A DNA stretch of 64,000 nt from Candidatus Mediterraneibacter faecavium (GCA_019119995.1 DWVY01000007.1:51387-115386); one strand, 5' to 3'; counted from the first letter of the stretch, positions 34,985 to 43,373 are shown. A program made the numbers and translations. The notes: generated from the sequence alone by a model not told the origin.

Positions 34985-36573
34985 TGGTTCAGATGGCGGC
35001 TTACTGTCGTTTGTCAAAAGACGATGGAGAGAATAAGATCAGTGAAAGTATAGAAAATCAAATGAAACTGATCCGGGAGTATGTAAGCAAATCTGAGGAT
35101 CTGGAAATCGCAGATGTTTATATTGATGACGGGTATTCCGGTCTTTATTTTGCAGACAGGCCTCAGTTTCAGCGAATGATGGAAGATATTTATAAGGGTA
35201 AGATCCAGGGCGTGATCACGAAAGATATTTCCAGACTGGGTCGTGAACATATTGAAACCAGCAATTATATAGAGCGTGTGTTTCCCTCACTGGGCATCCG
35301 GTACATTGCAATACTGGACGGTGTGGATTCTGTCTCCCATAGCAATGAAGAGTTGGCACAGTTCAAGACTTTGTTCAATGATATGTACAGCCGAGATATT
35401 TCCAAGAAGATCCGTGGCGCACTTTTGGCACAGAAGAAAAGAGGACAGTTCATGTCTGGTTTTGCGCCTTATGGTTATATCCGGGATCCGGAAGATAAGC
35501 ACCATTTTCTGGTGGATGAAGAGGCGGCCGGAGTGGTTCGGAGAATATTCTGCATGTATCTGGAAGGCTATTCCAGAGACGGGATCGCAAGAAAGCTGAA
35601 TGAAGAAGGCATTCTGCCACCGTCCGAGTATAAAAGGAAAGTACAGGGGCTTAAGTATGCCAACGCCCGGGAGAAAGCGGGCGTAAAAGGATGGGCGTAT
35701 CCTACGATAAATGTAATCCTGAAAAACAGAGTTTATATAGGCGCTATGATCCAGCATAAGTCGGAAAAAATCTCCTATAAAGTCAGGAAGTATCAATACA
35801 TCCCGGAAGAAGAACAGTACATCGTGGAAGGAACCCATGAGGCAATCATCAGCAGGGAGACTTTCGAGCAGGTGCGGGCGCTTATGAAAAAGAGATCACG
35901 GACGCCTGGATTTTTAAGTGAAGTAAAAAAGGTTAATCCATACGCAGGTTTTCTGGTCTGCGGAGACTGCGGATACAATATGCAGAGAGTTACATGCCGG
36001 GATGGTTATGAGTGCGGCACGTATCATCGGAAAGGAAATACAAAGTGCTCGTCACATTTTATTAAGAAAGAAGTTCTGGATTCTATTGTGATCCACGAAA
36101 TCGAGAGACAGGCAGAGCTTGCATGGAAAGAAAACGATAAAGATGAACTGCTGAAAGCGGCAGACCGAAGAAGAGAAGTACAGAAGCGGTGCGAAGAAGC
36201 AGATCAGAAGATCGAACGTCTGCAGAAAGAACTGGCAGGAGTCCAGAAATATAAGAAGAAAACCTATGAAAATTATGTGGATGGAATCCTGGATAAGGAA
36301 GAATATCTTTCGTATAAGTCAGAATATGAAAGGCAGGATCAGGATATCCGGGAGAAGATCCGGCAGACAGAACAGGAAAAAGAAAACTTTGGCGAAGCAG
36401 AAGAAAGCTATGAGAACTGGATAGAAAAGTTTGTGAAGTATGGGAAACTGGAAGAGGTGACGAGAGAGATCGTAACGGAGCTGATCGACAGGATCATTGT
36501 GAACGGTGATAAGAGTATTGATATTGTGTTTAAGTATCAGTCTCCCTATGATAAACAGGATAAGACGGGATGA
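34981..36573 (+). CDS. Large serine recombinase 2 (TnpX/TndX type)
   Basis: The 530-residue protein has catalytic Ser12 (YCRLSKDDGENKISESIENQ), VITKDISRLGREHIETSNYI, a recombinase domain, a zinc ribbon (CGDCGYNMQRVTC) and a coiled coil. It is a diverged relative of recombinase 1 with the same domain plan and translationally coupled to it. Elements with two coupled large serine recombinases exist (for example Ccr pairs in staphylococci), where both may be needed. Which of the two cuts the protease site is unknown. Confidence 0.93.
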   Translation: MMVQMAAYCRLSKDDGENKISESIENQMKLIREYVSKSEDLEIADVYIDDGYSGLYFADRPQFQRMMEDIYKGKIQGVITKDISRLGREHIETSNYIERVFPSLGIRYIAILDGVDSVSHSNEELAQFKTLFNDMYSRDISKKIRGALLAQKKRGQFMSGFAPYGYIRDPEDKHHFLVDEEAAGVVRRIFCMYLEGYSRDGIARKLNEEGILPPSEYKRKVQGLKYANAREKAGVKGWAYPTINVILKNRVYIGAMIQHKSEKISYKVRKYQYIPEEEQYIVEGTHEAIISRETFEQVRALMKKRSRTPGFLSEVKKVNPYAGFLVCGDCGYNMQRVTCRDGYECGTYHRKGNTKCSSHFIKKEVLDSIVIHEIERQAELAWKENDKDELLKAADRRREVQKRCEEADQKIERLQKELAGVQKYKKKTYENYVDGILDKEEYLSYKSEYERQDQDIREKIRQTEQEKENFGEAEESYENWIEKFVKYGKLEEVTREIVTELIDRIIVNGDKSIDIVFKYQSPYDKQDKTG

Positions 36574-36586
36574 TTTTGTCCTGCCC

Positions 36587-36628
36587 TTGACAAATAATTC
36601 ATTAATGCATATACTATCAATTGATAGT
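36587..36628 (+). promoter_or_regulatory. Toxin-antitoxin promoter and operator
   Basis: TTGACA (36587-36592) and TATACT (36610-36615) are 17 bp apart, a near-consensus promoter. The perfect 16-bp palindrome ACTATCAATTGATAGT (36613-36628) overlaps the -10 box and the start site, as expected for antitoxin autorepression. Confidence 0.8.
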
Positions 36629-36648
36629 GAAATTGTTTTCTGGAGGTG

Positions 36649-37055
36649 ATGATCATCTTTCTTAGCATACAATCGAAAAAAAGAGAAGTTGCTGCTTTCT
36701 TGGATGAACTGAAAATGTTTTTAGAAAAGGGTGACTTTAATATAGATACTGATTTTGTTTTAATTCGAAAAATAAGAGGGATGACATAGAGCATTCGACA
36801 CCATATACATTATTAGATTTAGACTATGATATAGAGGATGTTATTGACAGATTGAAGGAATTGACTGTCGAGGAATATTCTGAAACTAAGATTGATAAGG
36901 ATGATTTAGATCCACCACTGCTTTTTGTATTTGGGAAAGATATAAACAGAAGACTTATCTATATAAAACTGAAAATGAAAGGAGACCAGAAAAAACACGT
37001 TTTGTGCGTATCGTTCCATTATGCGAAGGATAAGATGAAATTTCCATATGCATAA
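36649..37055 (+). pseudogene. MqsR-like toxin gene, frameshifted
   Basis: The first frame reads IFLSIQSKKREVAAFLDELK and continues to FVLIRKIRGMT before TAG 36787. The second frame carries HSTPYTLLDLDYDIEDVIDR, then LLFVFGKDINRRLIYIKLK and HVLCVSFHYAKDKMKFPYA to the stop at 37055. Adding one A in the short A run near 36773-36777 joins them as IRKNKRDDIEHSTPY. The joined product looks like a small MqsR/RelE-type mRNA interferase. As written the toxin is dead, while promoter and antitoxin look intact. Confidence 0.7.
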
Positions 37056-37080
37056 TCGGAGAAGAAAAGGAGGAAGGACA

Positions 37081-38124
37081 ATGGAGACAAGTACTTTGAT
37101 CAAAAAAGTTCATATGGATTGTCCGTTGTGTGGCAAGACACATGAAGTAGAAGAAAGAAAACGCTTTGCAACACTTATCGTGAAAGGCGAGGAGGTAACC
37201 TACGAAGAGAGGTTTTATTTTTGTGCAAATGCGGATGAAGATGAAAATGAATTTGAAACCGGCTCCATGACAAATACAAATCTTCTCAATGCCCGTAATG
37301 CCTATCGTGTAAAACGTGGATTGCTTACATCGGATGAAATCGTTGCAATAAGAGAAAACTACGGGCTGTCACAGGTTGACCTTGCAAGACTGCTTGGTTG
37401 GGGAGAGGCTACAATATCAAGATATGAGAGTAAGGCGATTCAAGATGAGGCCTATGATACAATGCTTCGCCTTATTAAGGATAATCCACTGATAGCCCTT
37501 GAATTTCTGAAAAAGAATGCTTCAAAATTCTCTGATCTGAAAAGAGTGGAGATAAGAGCAAAAATTGTAGAGAACCTGGATTCTTATGGAAAAGAATATC
37601 TGACGCGGCAGGCCTTTGAGGGGGAGTACGCTGATTTTGAGGAACTGTCTGATGCTAATGGTTTTACGGTACTGGATGTTGATAAAATCGAAGCTATAAT
37701 CTCATATATTGCCGAGGAGGTATCAAATCTGTTCAAGGTAAAATTGATGAAAATGCTCTGGTATGTGGATTCGCTATCCTACAAAAGAAATGGCTATGCC
37801 ATGACAGGGATGGTTTACAGGCATAATACGATGGGAGCTCTTCCGGTTGGACATTATAGTCTTATGAATCTGGAAAATCTGAACATACAAGAGGAAGAAA
37901 GTTTTAATTATGATTCCATGCTGCATATCTATCCGACAAACGGAATGGATTATTCTGTCTTAAGTGAGGATGAGAAAAAAATCATAGATAAGGTGATTAA
38001 GAAATTTAAAAATTATAAAGCAAAAGATATTGTTGAGTATATGCATGAAGAGAAGGCATATATCGAGGCAAAACCAGGAGATATTATTCCTTTCTCTCTG
38101 GCAAAGGAAATAAGAGAATTCTAA
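37081..38124 (+). CDS. Antitoxin with YgiT-type Zn finger, HTH and Panacea/SocA-like domain
   Basis: The 347-residue protein has an N-terminal zinc finger (MDCPLCGKTHEVEE and FYFCANADED), an XRE helix-turn-helix (YGLSQVDLARLLGWGEATISRYES, about residues 105-130) and a C-terminal Panacea (SocA/DUF4065) domain (LFKVKLMKMLWYVDSLSYKR and HNTMGALPVGHY). This MqsA-like plus Panacea arrangement is a known antitoxin type. AAAGGAGGAAGG precedes ATG 37081. It should bind the palindrome at 36613 through its HTH and neutralise the upstream toxin through Panacea. It is the last gene in the element. Confidence 0.88.
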   Translation: METSTLIKKVHMDCPLCGKTHEVEERKRFATLIVKGEEVTYEERFYFCANADEDENEFETGSMTNTNLLNARNAYRVKRGLLTSDEIVAIRENYGLSQVDLARLLGWGEATISRYESKAIQDEAYDTMLRLIKDNPLIALEFLKKNASKFSDLKRVEIRAKIVENLDSYGKEYLTRQAFEGEYADFEELSDANGFTVLDVDKIEAIISYIAEEVSNLFKVKLMKMLWYVDSLSYKRNGYAMTGMVYRHNTMGALPVGHYSLMNLENLNIQEEESFNYDSMLHIYPTNGMDYSVLSEDEKKIIDKVIKKFKNYKAKDIVEYMHEEKAYIEAKPGDIIPFSLAKEIREF

Positions 38125-38149
38125 GATTCTGGTACAATGGTTTTGAGGA

Positions 38150-38180
38150 AAAGCACTTGCAGAAATGTGAGTGCTTTTTT
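38150..38180 (+). terminator. Repeated terminator, copy A
   Basis: AAAGCACT and AGTGCTTT arms, extended through TGCA/TGTG pairs to a GAAA tetraloop, are followed by six T. The same hairpin recurs at 39235 and 40421. It ends the antitoxin transcript just before the element's right end. Confidence 0.85.
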
Positions 38181-38231
38181 CAAGTGGTGGAAGTATATTA
38201 TGCTGTGTGTTGGGAATATGTTTTCCTCTAG

Positions 38232-38252
38232 TTATAATGAACACATGACGGC
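38232..38252. other. attR of the 23.9-kb element
   Basis: Element DNA with TTATAATGAACA runs into CATGACGGC, where protease codons resume (His-Asp-Gly-Thr-Ser). CATGA at 38244-38248 is the same core as at both attL-like sites. Confidence 0.85.
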
Positions 38253-39167
38253 ACCTCGTTGGTGGAACGCTTTCTCAATGATATCTCTGATACATGGAAG
38301 AATGTGATCTGCATCGGGAGCGGCAACGAGGGCACGGCGGCAGGTCATGCGGCGGGCCGCGTATCGGACGAGGAAGAGGCTGTTCAGGAGCTGGCCGTTC
38401 AGGAACGCGAGCCGGCACTGAATGTGCAGATCTGGAAATCTTACGTCGATGAGATGGATATTTCCGTAGTAAGTCCTGCCGGCGAGCGTGTGGGACCGTT
38501 CCGGGAGATCCTCGGCCCGCAGAGGTTCCTGCTGGGAAGTACAGAATTGTTGATCTATTATGGAGAACCGAAACCTTACAGCGTCAGACAGGAGATCTAT
38601 ATATCTTTTCTTCCGGTGCAGTCCTATGTGGACAGCGGCGTATGGCGGATCATCCTGACGCCCAGGCGGATCGTGGACGGCGCTTATCAGATGTGGCTTC
38701 CGGCGCAGACGGCTCTGAATGTAGGAACGGCTTTCCTGACTCCGGACAGCATGTCTACCCTTACGATCCCGTCCACTGCATCGCTGGCGGTGACTGTTGC
38801 GGCGTATGACGCAAGGACATTTTCCTACGCGGACTTTTCCGGCAGGGGACCGGCTGCGGTTTACGAGGGCAATAATGTACTGAAACCGGACCTGGCGGCG
38901 CCCGGCGTGCAGGTGAATGCGCCTGTCCCGGGCGGCGGTTACCGGGCTTTCTCCGGGACTTCATTTGCCGCGCCCTTTGTGACCGGAAGCGCGGCTCTTT
39001 TGATGGAATGGGGGATCGTGCGGGGCAATGATCCCTATCTGTACGGGGAGAAGGTGAAGGCATACTTAAGGCGCGGGGCGAGGGAACTGCCGGGATACAG
39101 CCAGTGGCCGAATGCCCAGCTTGGGTACGGCGCGCTGTGCGTGGAGGACAGTCTGCCGAAAGGCTGA
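38244..39167 (+). pseudogene. Subtilisin-like (S8) protease, C-terminal half with catalytic serine
   Basis: The frame is open from the attR core (HDGTSLVERFLNDISDTWKN) to the stop. It contains the oxyanion-hole region VICIGSGNEGTAAGH and the catalytic serine in AFSGTSFAAPFVTGSAAL. It has no start codon or ribosome binding site of its own; the TTG at 38259 is merely in frame. Fused to copy 2 at CATGA it gives a complete protease of roughly 614 residues resembling cytosolic Csp-like S8 proteases of Lachnospiraceae. It is silent unless the element excises. Confidence 0.88.
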
Positions 39168-39234
39168 GATGTTTAAGATTATAAGGCAGAAGAAATAAGA
39201 AAGTTCTAAGTCCCCGGTATAATGCTCCCGCGGG

Positions 39235-39265
39235 AAAGCGCTTGCAGAAATGTGAGTGCTTTTTT
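39235..39265 (+). terminator. Repeated terminator, copy B
   Basis: AAAGCGCT with AGTGCTTT arms, a GAAA loop and six T. It lies downstream of the protease C-terminal half. The flanks also resemble those of copy A: TTCTAAG then GGTAYAATG upstream, and GGAA then TGCTGT downstream. Confidence 0.85.
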
Positions 39266-39320
39266 CGATTAACGGAAATATGCTGTTCTGTGCGCCGCAG
39301 ATAAGTTCCTTAAAAATCTC

Positions 39321-39367
39321 TTGACAAAATGGATCGTATAAGATACATTATATGTACCATATACGAT
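39321..39367 (+). promoter_or_regulatory. Promoter with 8-bp inverted-repeat operator
   Basis: TTGACA (39321-39326) and TACATT (39344-39349) have a 17-bp spacer. ATCGTATA (39333-39340) and TATACGAT (39360-39367) are perfect inverted arms bracketing the -10 box. The HTH gene at the end of this operon is the obvious candidate repressor. Confidence 0.7.
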
Positions 39368-39391
39368 ACAAAAAGCAAGGGAGGAAGTCTT

Positions 39392-40129
39392 ATGAATGAC
39401 ACACTGGCAGTATATTTGAATCTGGACATGGAAAAGGGCTGGGAAAACGAATTATTGATCCAGAAGATCGACCGGCTGCTCCTGACAGTGGGCATGAAAT
39501 ATTCCGGGATCATGAATCTGTATGTCCCCGTGGATAAGAAGAACCGCGACGAGGCGGTCTTTCAGGCAGAGAAGCTATTGAGAAATACAGACTGGCTGAA
39601 AGGCATTTTCGCATATGCTCTTGTCGGGACATGGACAAATGCATGCCCGCTCGATGAGATACGGACAGACACAATGTGCTATCCTTCTCCGGCGAAACTG
39701 TGGTATTATGAACAATATTACCAGAGGACAAAGAGGCTTCCGCATGCGATCGTGGTAGACGAGGATAAGCAGCTCAGGGACGGGTATATCTCTTATCTTC
39801 TGGCAGGAAAGTATAAGGTTCATGCCGAAGTCTGTGAAGCGGTATCAGGACAGCCGCTGCGGAAGATCGTCCGGGGAAGGCATGTGAAGTATTCCGATGG
39901 AAAATGGACACAAAAAGGTGAAAGACGATATACGTGGATCTATACGTTAAAAGCGCCGGTCGTTCCGGGGGATATCTTACTGGTGAACACGAAGAACGGG
40001 GCGGATTATATATGTGTGGACAGTGTGGATTACATTGCCGGACACAGATTCTGTTCAAAGTATAAAAAAGCCAGAAAACATATGAATATGCGCATGGAAG
40101 AAGGAGAGGAAGAGGATCATGAGGAATAG
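39392..40129 (+). CDS. Conserved protein of unknown function (DUF5839-like C-terminus)
   Basis: The 245-residue protein has an N-terminal region (residues 1 to about 170: NDTLAVYLNLDMEKGWENEL, RTDTMCYPSPAKLWYYEQYY) with no family I can name. A C-terminal beta-rich segment (IYTLKAPVVPGDILLVNTKN, then GADYICVDSVDYI) resembles DUF5839. It ends with an acidic tail. GGGAGGAAG precedes ATG 39392. It overlaps an HTH gene by 11 bases, an arrangement like toxin-antitoxin or autoregulated pairs, but a toxin role is only a guess. Confidence 0.65.
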   Translation: MNDTLAVYLNLDMEKGWENELLIQKIDRLLLTVGMKYSGIMNLYVPVDKKNRDEAVFQAEKLLRNTDWLKGIFAYALVGTWTNACPLDEIRTDTMCYPSPAKLWYYEQYYQRTKRLPHAIVVDEDKQLRDGYISYLLAGKYKVHAEVCEAVSGQPLRKIVRGRHVKYSDGKWTQKGERRYTWIYTLKAPVVPGDILLVNTKNGADYICVDSVDYIAGHRFCSKYKKARKHMNMRMEEGEEEDHEE

Positions 40130-40397
40130 CATGGATTATATTTATACAGCGGATGACCAGAAGATCATAATAGAAGTGGAGCAGAAAAGCACCAGACATT
40201 CTGTCATAGAGCAGTATGTCCGCTGCCGTAAATTACAGGGGATAACGCAGGCGGAGCTTGCAAAAAGAGCAGGGGTCCCCAGAAGTAATATCACAAGATT
40301 TGAAAGCGGTAATTATAATCCGTCCCTGGAACTGCTGGTACGGATAGCTGCAGCACTGGGAATGTCATTGAAAATGCAGCTGACGGCAAAGGAATGA
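40119..40397 (+). CDS. XRE family HTH protein (HigA-like)
   Basis: A 92-residue protein with a C-terminal helix-turn-helix (LQGITQAELAKRAGVPRSNITRFESGNYNPSLELLVRIA cut into two helices) and an N-terminal beta/acidic region. This is the layout of HigA-type antitoxins. It overlaps the upstream gene and probably represses the operon through the inverted repeat at 39333-39367. It is followed by the third copy of the repeated terminator. Confidence 0.8.
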   Translation: MRNSMDYIYTADDQKIIIEVEQKSTRHSVIEQYVRCRKLQGITQAELAKRAGVPRSNITRFESGNYNPSLELLVRIAAALGMSLKMQLTAKE

Positions 40398-40420
40398 TAA
40401 GCGGATGAAAGCATGGATGA

Positions 40421-40450
40421 AAAGCACTTGCAGAAATGTAGGTGCTTTTT
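40421..40450 (+). terminator. Repeated terminator, copy C
   Basis: AAAGCACT(TGCA-GAAA-TGTA)GGTGCTTTTT is the same hairpin as copies A and B, with a G-T pair in place of one Watson-Crick pair. It ends the DUF5839/XRE operon. Confidence 0.85.
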
Positions 40451-40518
40451 ATATCGTCACGTAGTATAATGATAAAGATTGCAGACTGCAGTCCCAAAAC
40501 AGCAGGAGGAATGAGTAA

Positions 40519-41586
40519 ATGGCTTCAAAAATGAGCACGCTGTGCTATATAGAAAAAGAAGGAAAATATCTGATGCTTCACCGCACGGTGAAAGAGAATG
40601 ATGTAAACAAGGATAAGTGGATCGGTGTGGGCGGACATTTCGAGCACGGTGAGAGTCCGGAGGAGTGCCTGCTCCGAGAGGTGAAAGAAGAGACGGGCTA
40701 CACATTGACGTCATGGAAGTACCGCGGCCTGGTGACTTTCGTCTATGGGAAAGACGTGGTGGAATATATGTCTCTTTATACGGCGGACGGATTCGAGGGA
40801 ACACCGGCCGCCTGTGACGAGGGGGAACTGGAGTGGATCGGCAAAGAGAAGATCTGGTCGCTGGAGCTCTGGGAGGGGGACAAGATCTTCTTCCGGCTGC
40901 TGGATGAAGGCCGGGACTTCTTCTCACTGAAGCTTGTGTATGATGAAAACGACACTTTGCGCTATGCGGCTCTGGACGGAAAACCGATGGAGCTCTTTGA
41001 CGAGCGGAAGCCTGACGGCGCCTGTACCGGTGCGGTGAAGGAGCGGGGTGTCGTCCACCGGGAGGGGGCGCTTCACGCCACGGTCCACACATGGATCGTA
41101 CGCCCGAACGAGGGAAGCGGCTATGATGTGCTCCTCCAGAAGCGGAGCGAGAACAAGGATTCGAATCCGGGATGCTACGACATCTCCTCCGCAGGGCATG
41201 TGGAGGCCGGATACGATTATCTGGAAAGCGCTGTGCGGGAATTGGAAGAAGAGCTCGGGATCCATGCGCTGCCGGAGCAGCTTAAGGAGGTCGGAACCCG
41301 CAGGTGCGGCTTCGAGGGAGAGTTCTACGGACAGCCCTTTAAGGATGATGAACTCAGCCGGATCTACCTGTATCAGGAACCGGTGGAGACTGATCAGCTA
41401 GTACTGCAGGAAGACGAGGTGTCGGAAGTGATCTGGATGGATTATGCGGAGTGCAGGGAGATGATCCTGGACGACAGCCTGAAAGAATTCTTCCCTCATT
41501 GTATCTATGCGGAAGAGTTCAATATGATCGGGGAAGCGCTCGGCATCCTGGAGCAGATGAAAGGCATGGGGAAAATCGCATTTTAA
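40519..41586 (+). CDS. Tandem Nudix hydrolase (two Nudix domains fused)
   Basis: The 355-residue protein has two Nudix domains. Domain 1 (about residues 1-150) carries a full Nudix box, GHFEHGESPEECLLREVKEETGY, and resembles MutT/8-oxo-dGTP hydrolases. Domain 2 (about 175-340) has GHVEAGYDYLESAVRELEEELG, where the first box Glu is replaced by Tyr, and resembles the IPP-isomerase-like Nudix group. I infer a nucleotide-pool sanitising enzyme with a second activity or regulatory domain. AGCAGGAGG precedes the start. It is followed 17 bases later by an ABC exporter gene. Confidence 0.88.
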   Translation: MASKMSTLCYIEKEGKYLMLHRTVKENDVNKDKWIGVGGHFEHGESPEECLLREVKEETGYTLTSWKYRGLVTFVYGKDVVEYMSLYTADGFEGTPAACDEGELEWIGKEKIWSLELWEGDKIFFRLLDEGRDFFSLKLVYDENDTLRYAALDGKPMELFDERKPDGACTGAVKERGVVHREGALHATVHTWIVRPNEGSGYDVLLQKRSENKDSNPGCYDISSAGHVEAGYDYLESAVRELEEELGIHALPEQLKEVGTRRCGFEGEFYGQPFKDDELSRIYLYQEPVETDQLVLQEDEVSEVIWMDYAECREMILDDSLKEFFPHCIYAEEFNMIGEALGILEQMKGMGKIAF

Positions 41587-41603
41587 TATAGCAGGAGAAA
41601 CAT

Positions 41604-43373
41604 ATGAAGTCACTTCTTATATATCTAAAAGACTATAAAAAGGAATCCGTGCTCGCGCCGCTGTTCAAGATGCTGGAGGCCACGTTTGAACTGCTTGTGC
41701 CTCTTGTCATGGCGGCGGTCATTGACGTGGGCATCGCAAACAGCGACCGGCCGTACATCGTGAAGATGTGCTTTGTGCTGATCGCCCTGGGGCTGATCGG
41801 TCTTGTGTGCTCGATCACCGCCCAGTATTTTTCCGCAAAGGCGGCGGCAGGTTTTGGGACAGGCGTGCGGCATGCGCTGTTTGAGCATATCCAGAAGCTC
41901 ACATTTACGGAGATGGATACGATCGGAAGTTCCACCCTGATCACGAGGCTGACCAGTGATATCAACCAGACCCAGTCCGGGGTGAACCTGGTACTGCGCC
42001 TGTTCCTGCGCTCTCCGTTTATCGTGTTCGGCGCGATGATCATGGCATTTACCGTAGATGTAAAGGCGGCAGTGATCTTCGTCATTGTGATCCCGGTCCT
42101 TTCAGTGATCGTATTCGGGGTCATGCTTGTGACCATGCCTCTCTACAGAAAGGTGCAGGCGTGCGTGGACAGGGTGCTGCTCACCACAAGGGAAAATCTG
42201 GCGGGAGTCCGTGTGATACGCGCGTTCAATAAGGAGCAGGAAGAGCGCGAGAAGTTCGGACGGGAGAACCAGATCCTGACGGATGCCCAGAAGTTCGTAG
42301 GGCGCATATCAGGACTTATGAATCCGCTCACTTATGTTGTTGTAAACGGGGGGATCATCGCCCTGATCTATGCGGGAGCGCTCCGGGTCAATGCAGGGGA
42401 CCTGACACAGGGAGAAGTCGTAGCCCTGATCAACTATATGTCGCAGATCCTGACAGAGCTGGTCAAGCTCGCCAACCTGATCATTACAGTGACCAAGGCG
42501 GTCGCCTGTGGCAACAGGATCGGGAGTATTCTGAACATACAGCCGGATATGAAAGACGGAGACAGGATATTATCGGCGGAAGATATCGGTCACGGAACAG
42601 CCGGAAGACAGGGAGAAGAGGAAGTGCCGGCTGTGGAGTTCGACCATGTCTCTCTGACCTATAAAGGCGCGGGCGGCGAATCCCTGACGGATATCACATT
42701 CCGGGCGATGCGTGGGCAGACGATCGGGATCATCGGAGGTACAGGCTCCGGCAAATCATCGCTGGTCAATCTGATCCCGAGATTCTATGACGCCACACGG
42801 GGATGCATCCGTATATTCGGACATGATATCCGCAGGATCCAGATGGAGAGTCTCAGGAGCCATATCGGTGTCGTCCCGCAGAAGGCAGTGCTGTTTAAGG
42901 GGACGATCGCGGAGAACCTGCGGTGGGGGAATGAAGACGCATCGGATGCGGAGCTGGAAGAAGCGCTTGCGATTTCCCAGGCGAAAGAATTTGTGGACAG
43001 GAAACCGGACAGAACAGGTTTCCAGATCGAACAGGGCGGGCGAAACCTGTCCGGCGGACAGAAGCAGCGTCTTACCATTGCAAGGGCTCTTGTGAGAAAG
43101 CCGGAGATCCTGATCCTGGACGACAGCGCATCGGCGCTTGACTTTGCAACAGATGCGGCGCTCCGCAGTGCGATCCGCTCTATGGAGGACGGTCCGGCTG
43201 TGTTTATCGTATCTCAGCGCGCATCGTCCGTGCAGTATGCGGACCAGATCATCGTGCTGGATGACGGCGCGGCGGCAGGGATCGGGACACATGAGGAACT
43301 GCTTGCGTCCTGCCCCGCATATCAGGAGATCTATTATTCCCAGTTCCCGGAGGAGGCGCAGGCGAATGGCTGA
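41604..43373 (+). CDS. ABC exporter half-transporter, degenerate ATP site
   Basis: The 589-residue protein is a six-helix exporter domain plus ATPase. Walker A is GGTGSGKSSL and the signature is RNLSGGQKQRLTIARAL. The residue after Walker B is Asp rather than Glu (ILILDDSASALD), the usual sign of the non-catalytic partner in heterodimeric exporters. It overlaps the next half-transporter by eight bases. The pair forms one membrane exporter for drugs, lipids or peptides; the substrate is unknown. Confidence 0.9.
   Translation: MKSLLIYLKDYKKESVLAPLFKMLEATFELLVPLVMAAVIDVGIANSDRPYIVKMCFVLIALGLIGLVCSITAQYFSAKAAAGFGTGVRHALFEHIQKLTFTEMDTIGSSTLITRLTSDINQTQSGVNLVLRLFLRSPFIVFGAMIMAFTVDVKAAVIFVIVIPVLSVIVFGVMLVTMPLYRKVQACVDRVLLTTRENLAGVRVIRAFNKEQEEREKFGRENQILTDAQKFVGRISGLMNPLTYVVVNGGIIALIYAGALRVNAGDLTQGEVVALINYMSQILTELVKLANLIITVTKAVACGNRIGSILNIQPDMKDGDRILSAEDIGHGTAGRQGEEEVPAVEFDHVSLTYKGAGGESLTDITFRAMRGQTIGIIGGTGSGKSSLVNLIPRFYDATRGCIRIFGHDIRRIQMESLRSHIGVVPQKAVLFKGTIAENLRWGNEDASDAELEEALAISQAKEFVDRKPDRTGFQIEQGGRNLSGGQKQRLTIARALVRKPEILILDDSASALDFATDAALRSAIRSMEDGPAVFIVSQRASSVQYADQIIVLDDGAAAGIGTHEELLASCPAYQEIYYSQFPEEAQANG

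Larger units (their letters stand above)
14359..38247. mobile_element. Integrated mobilizable element (~23.9 kb), Tn4451/TndX-type recombination, inserted in a protease gene
   Basis: It is bounded by CATGA at both ends inside one protease reading frame. The right part holds oriT and relaxase, replication/partition genes, TnpW, two large serine recombinases and a toxin-antitoxin locus. The left part holds nrdDG and the cobalamin-riboswitch/diol-dehydratase/ABC-transporter group as apparent cargo. No type IV secretion genes are present, so it should be mobilizable rather than self-conjugative. The left cargo could also reflect nested insertions, but no internal att-like junction was seen. Confidence 0.7.
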
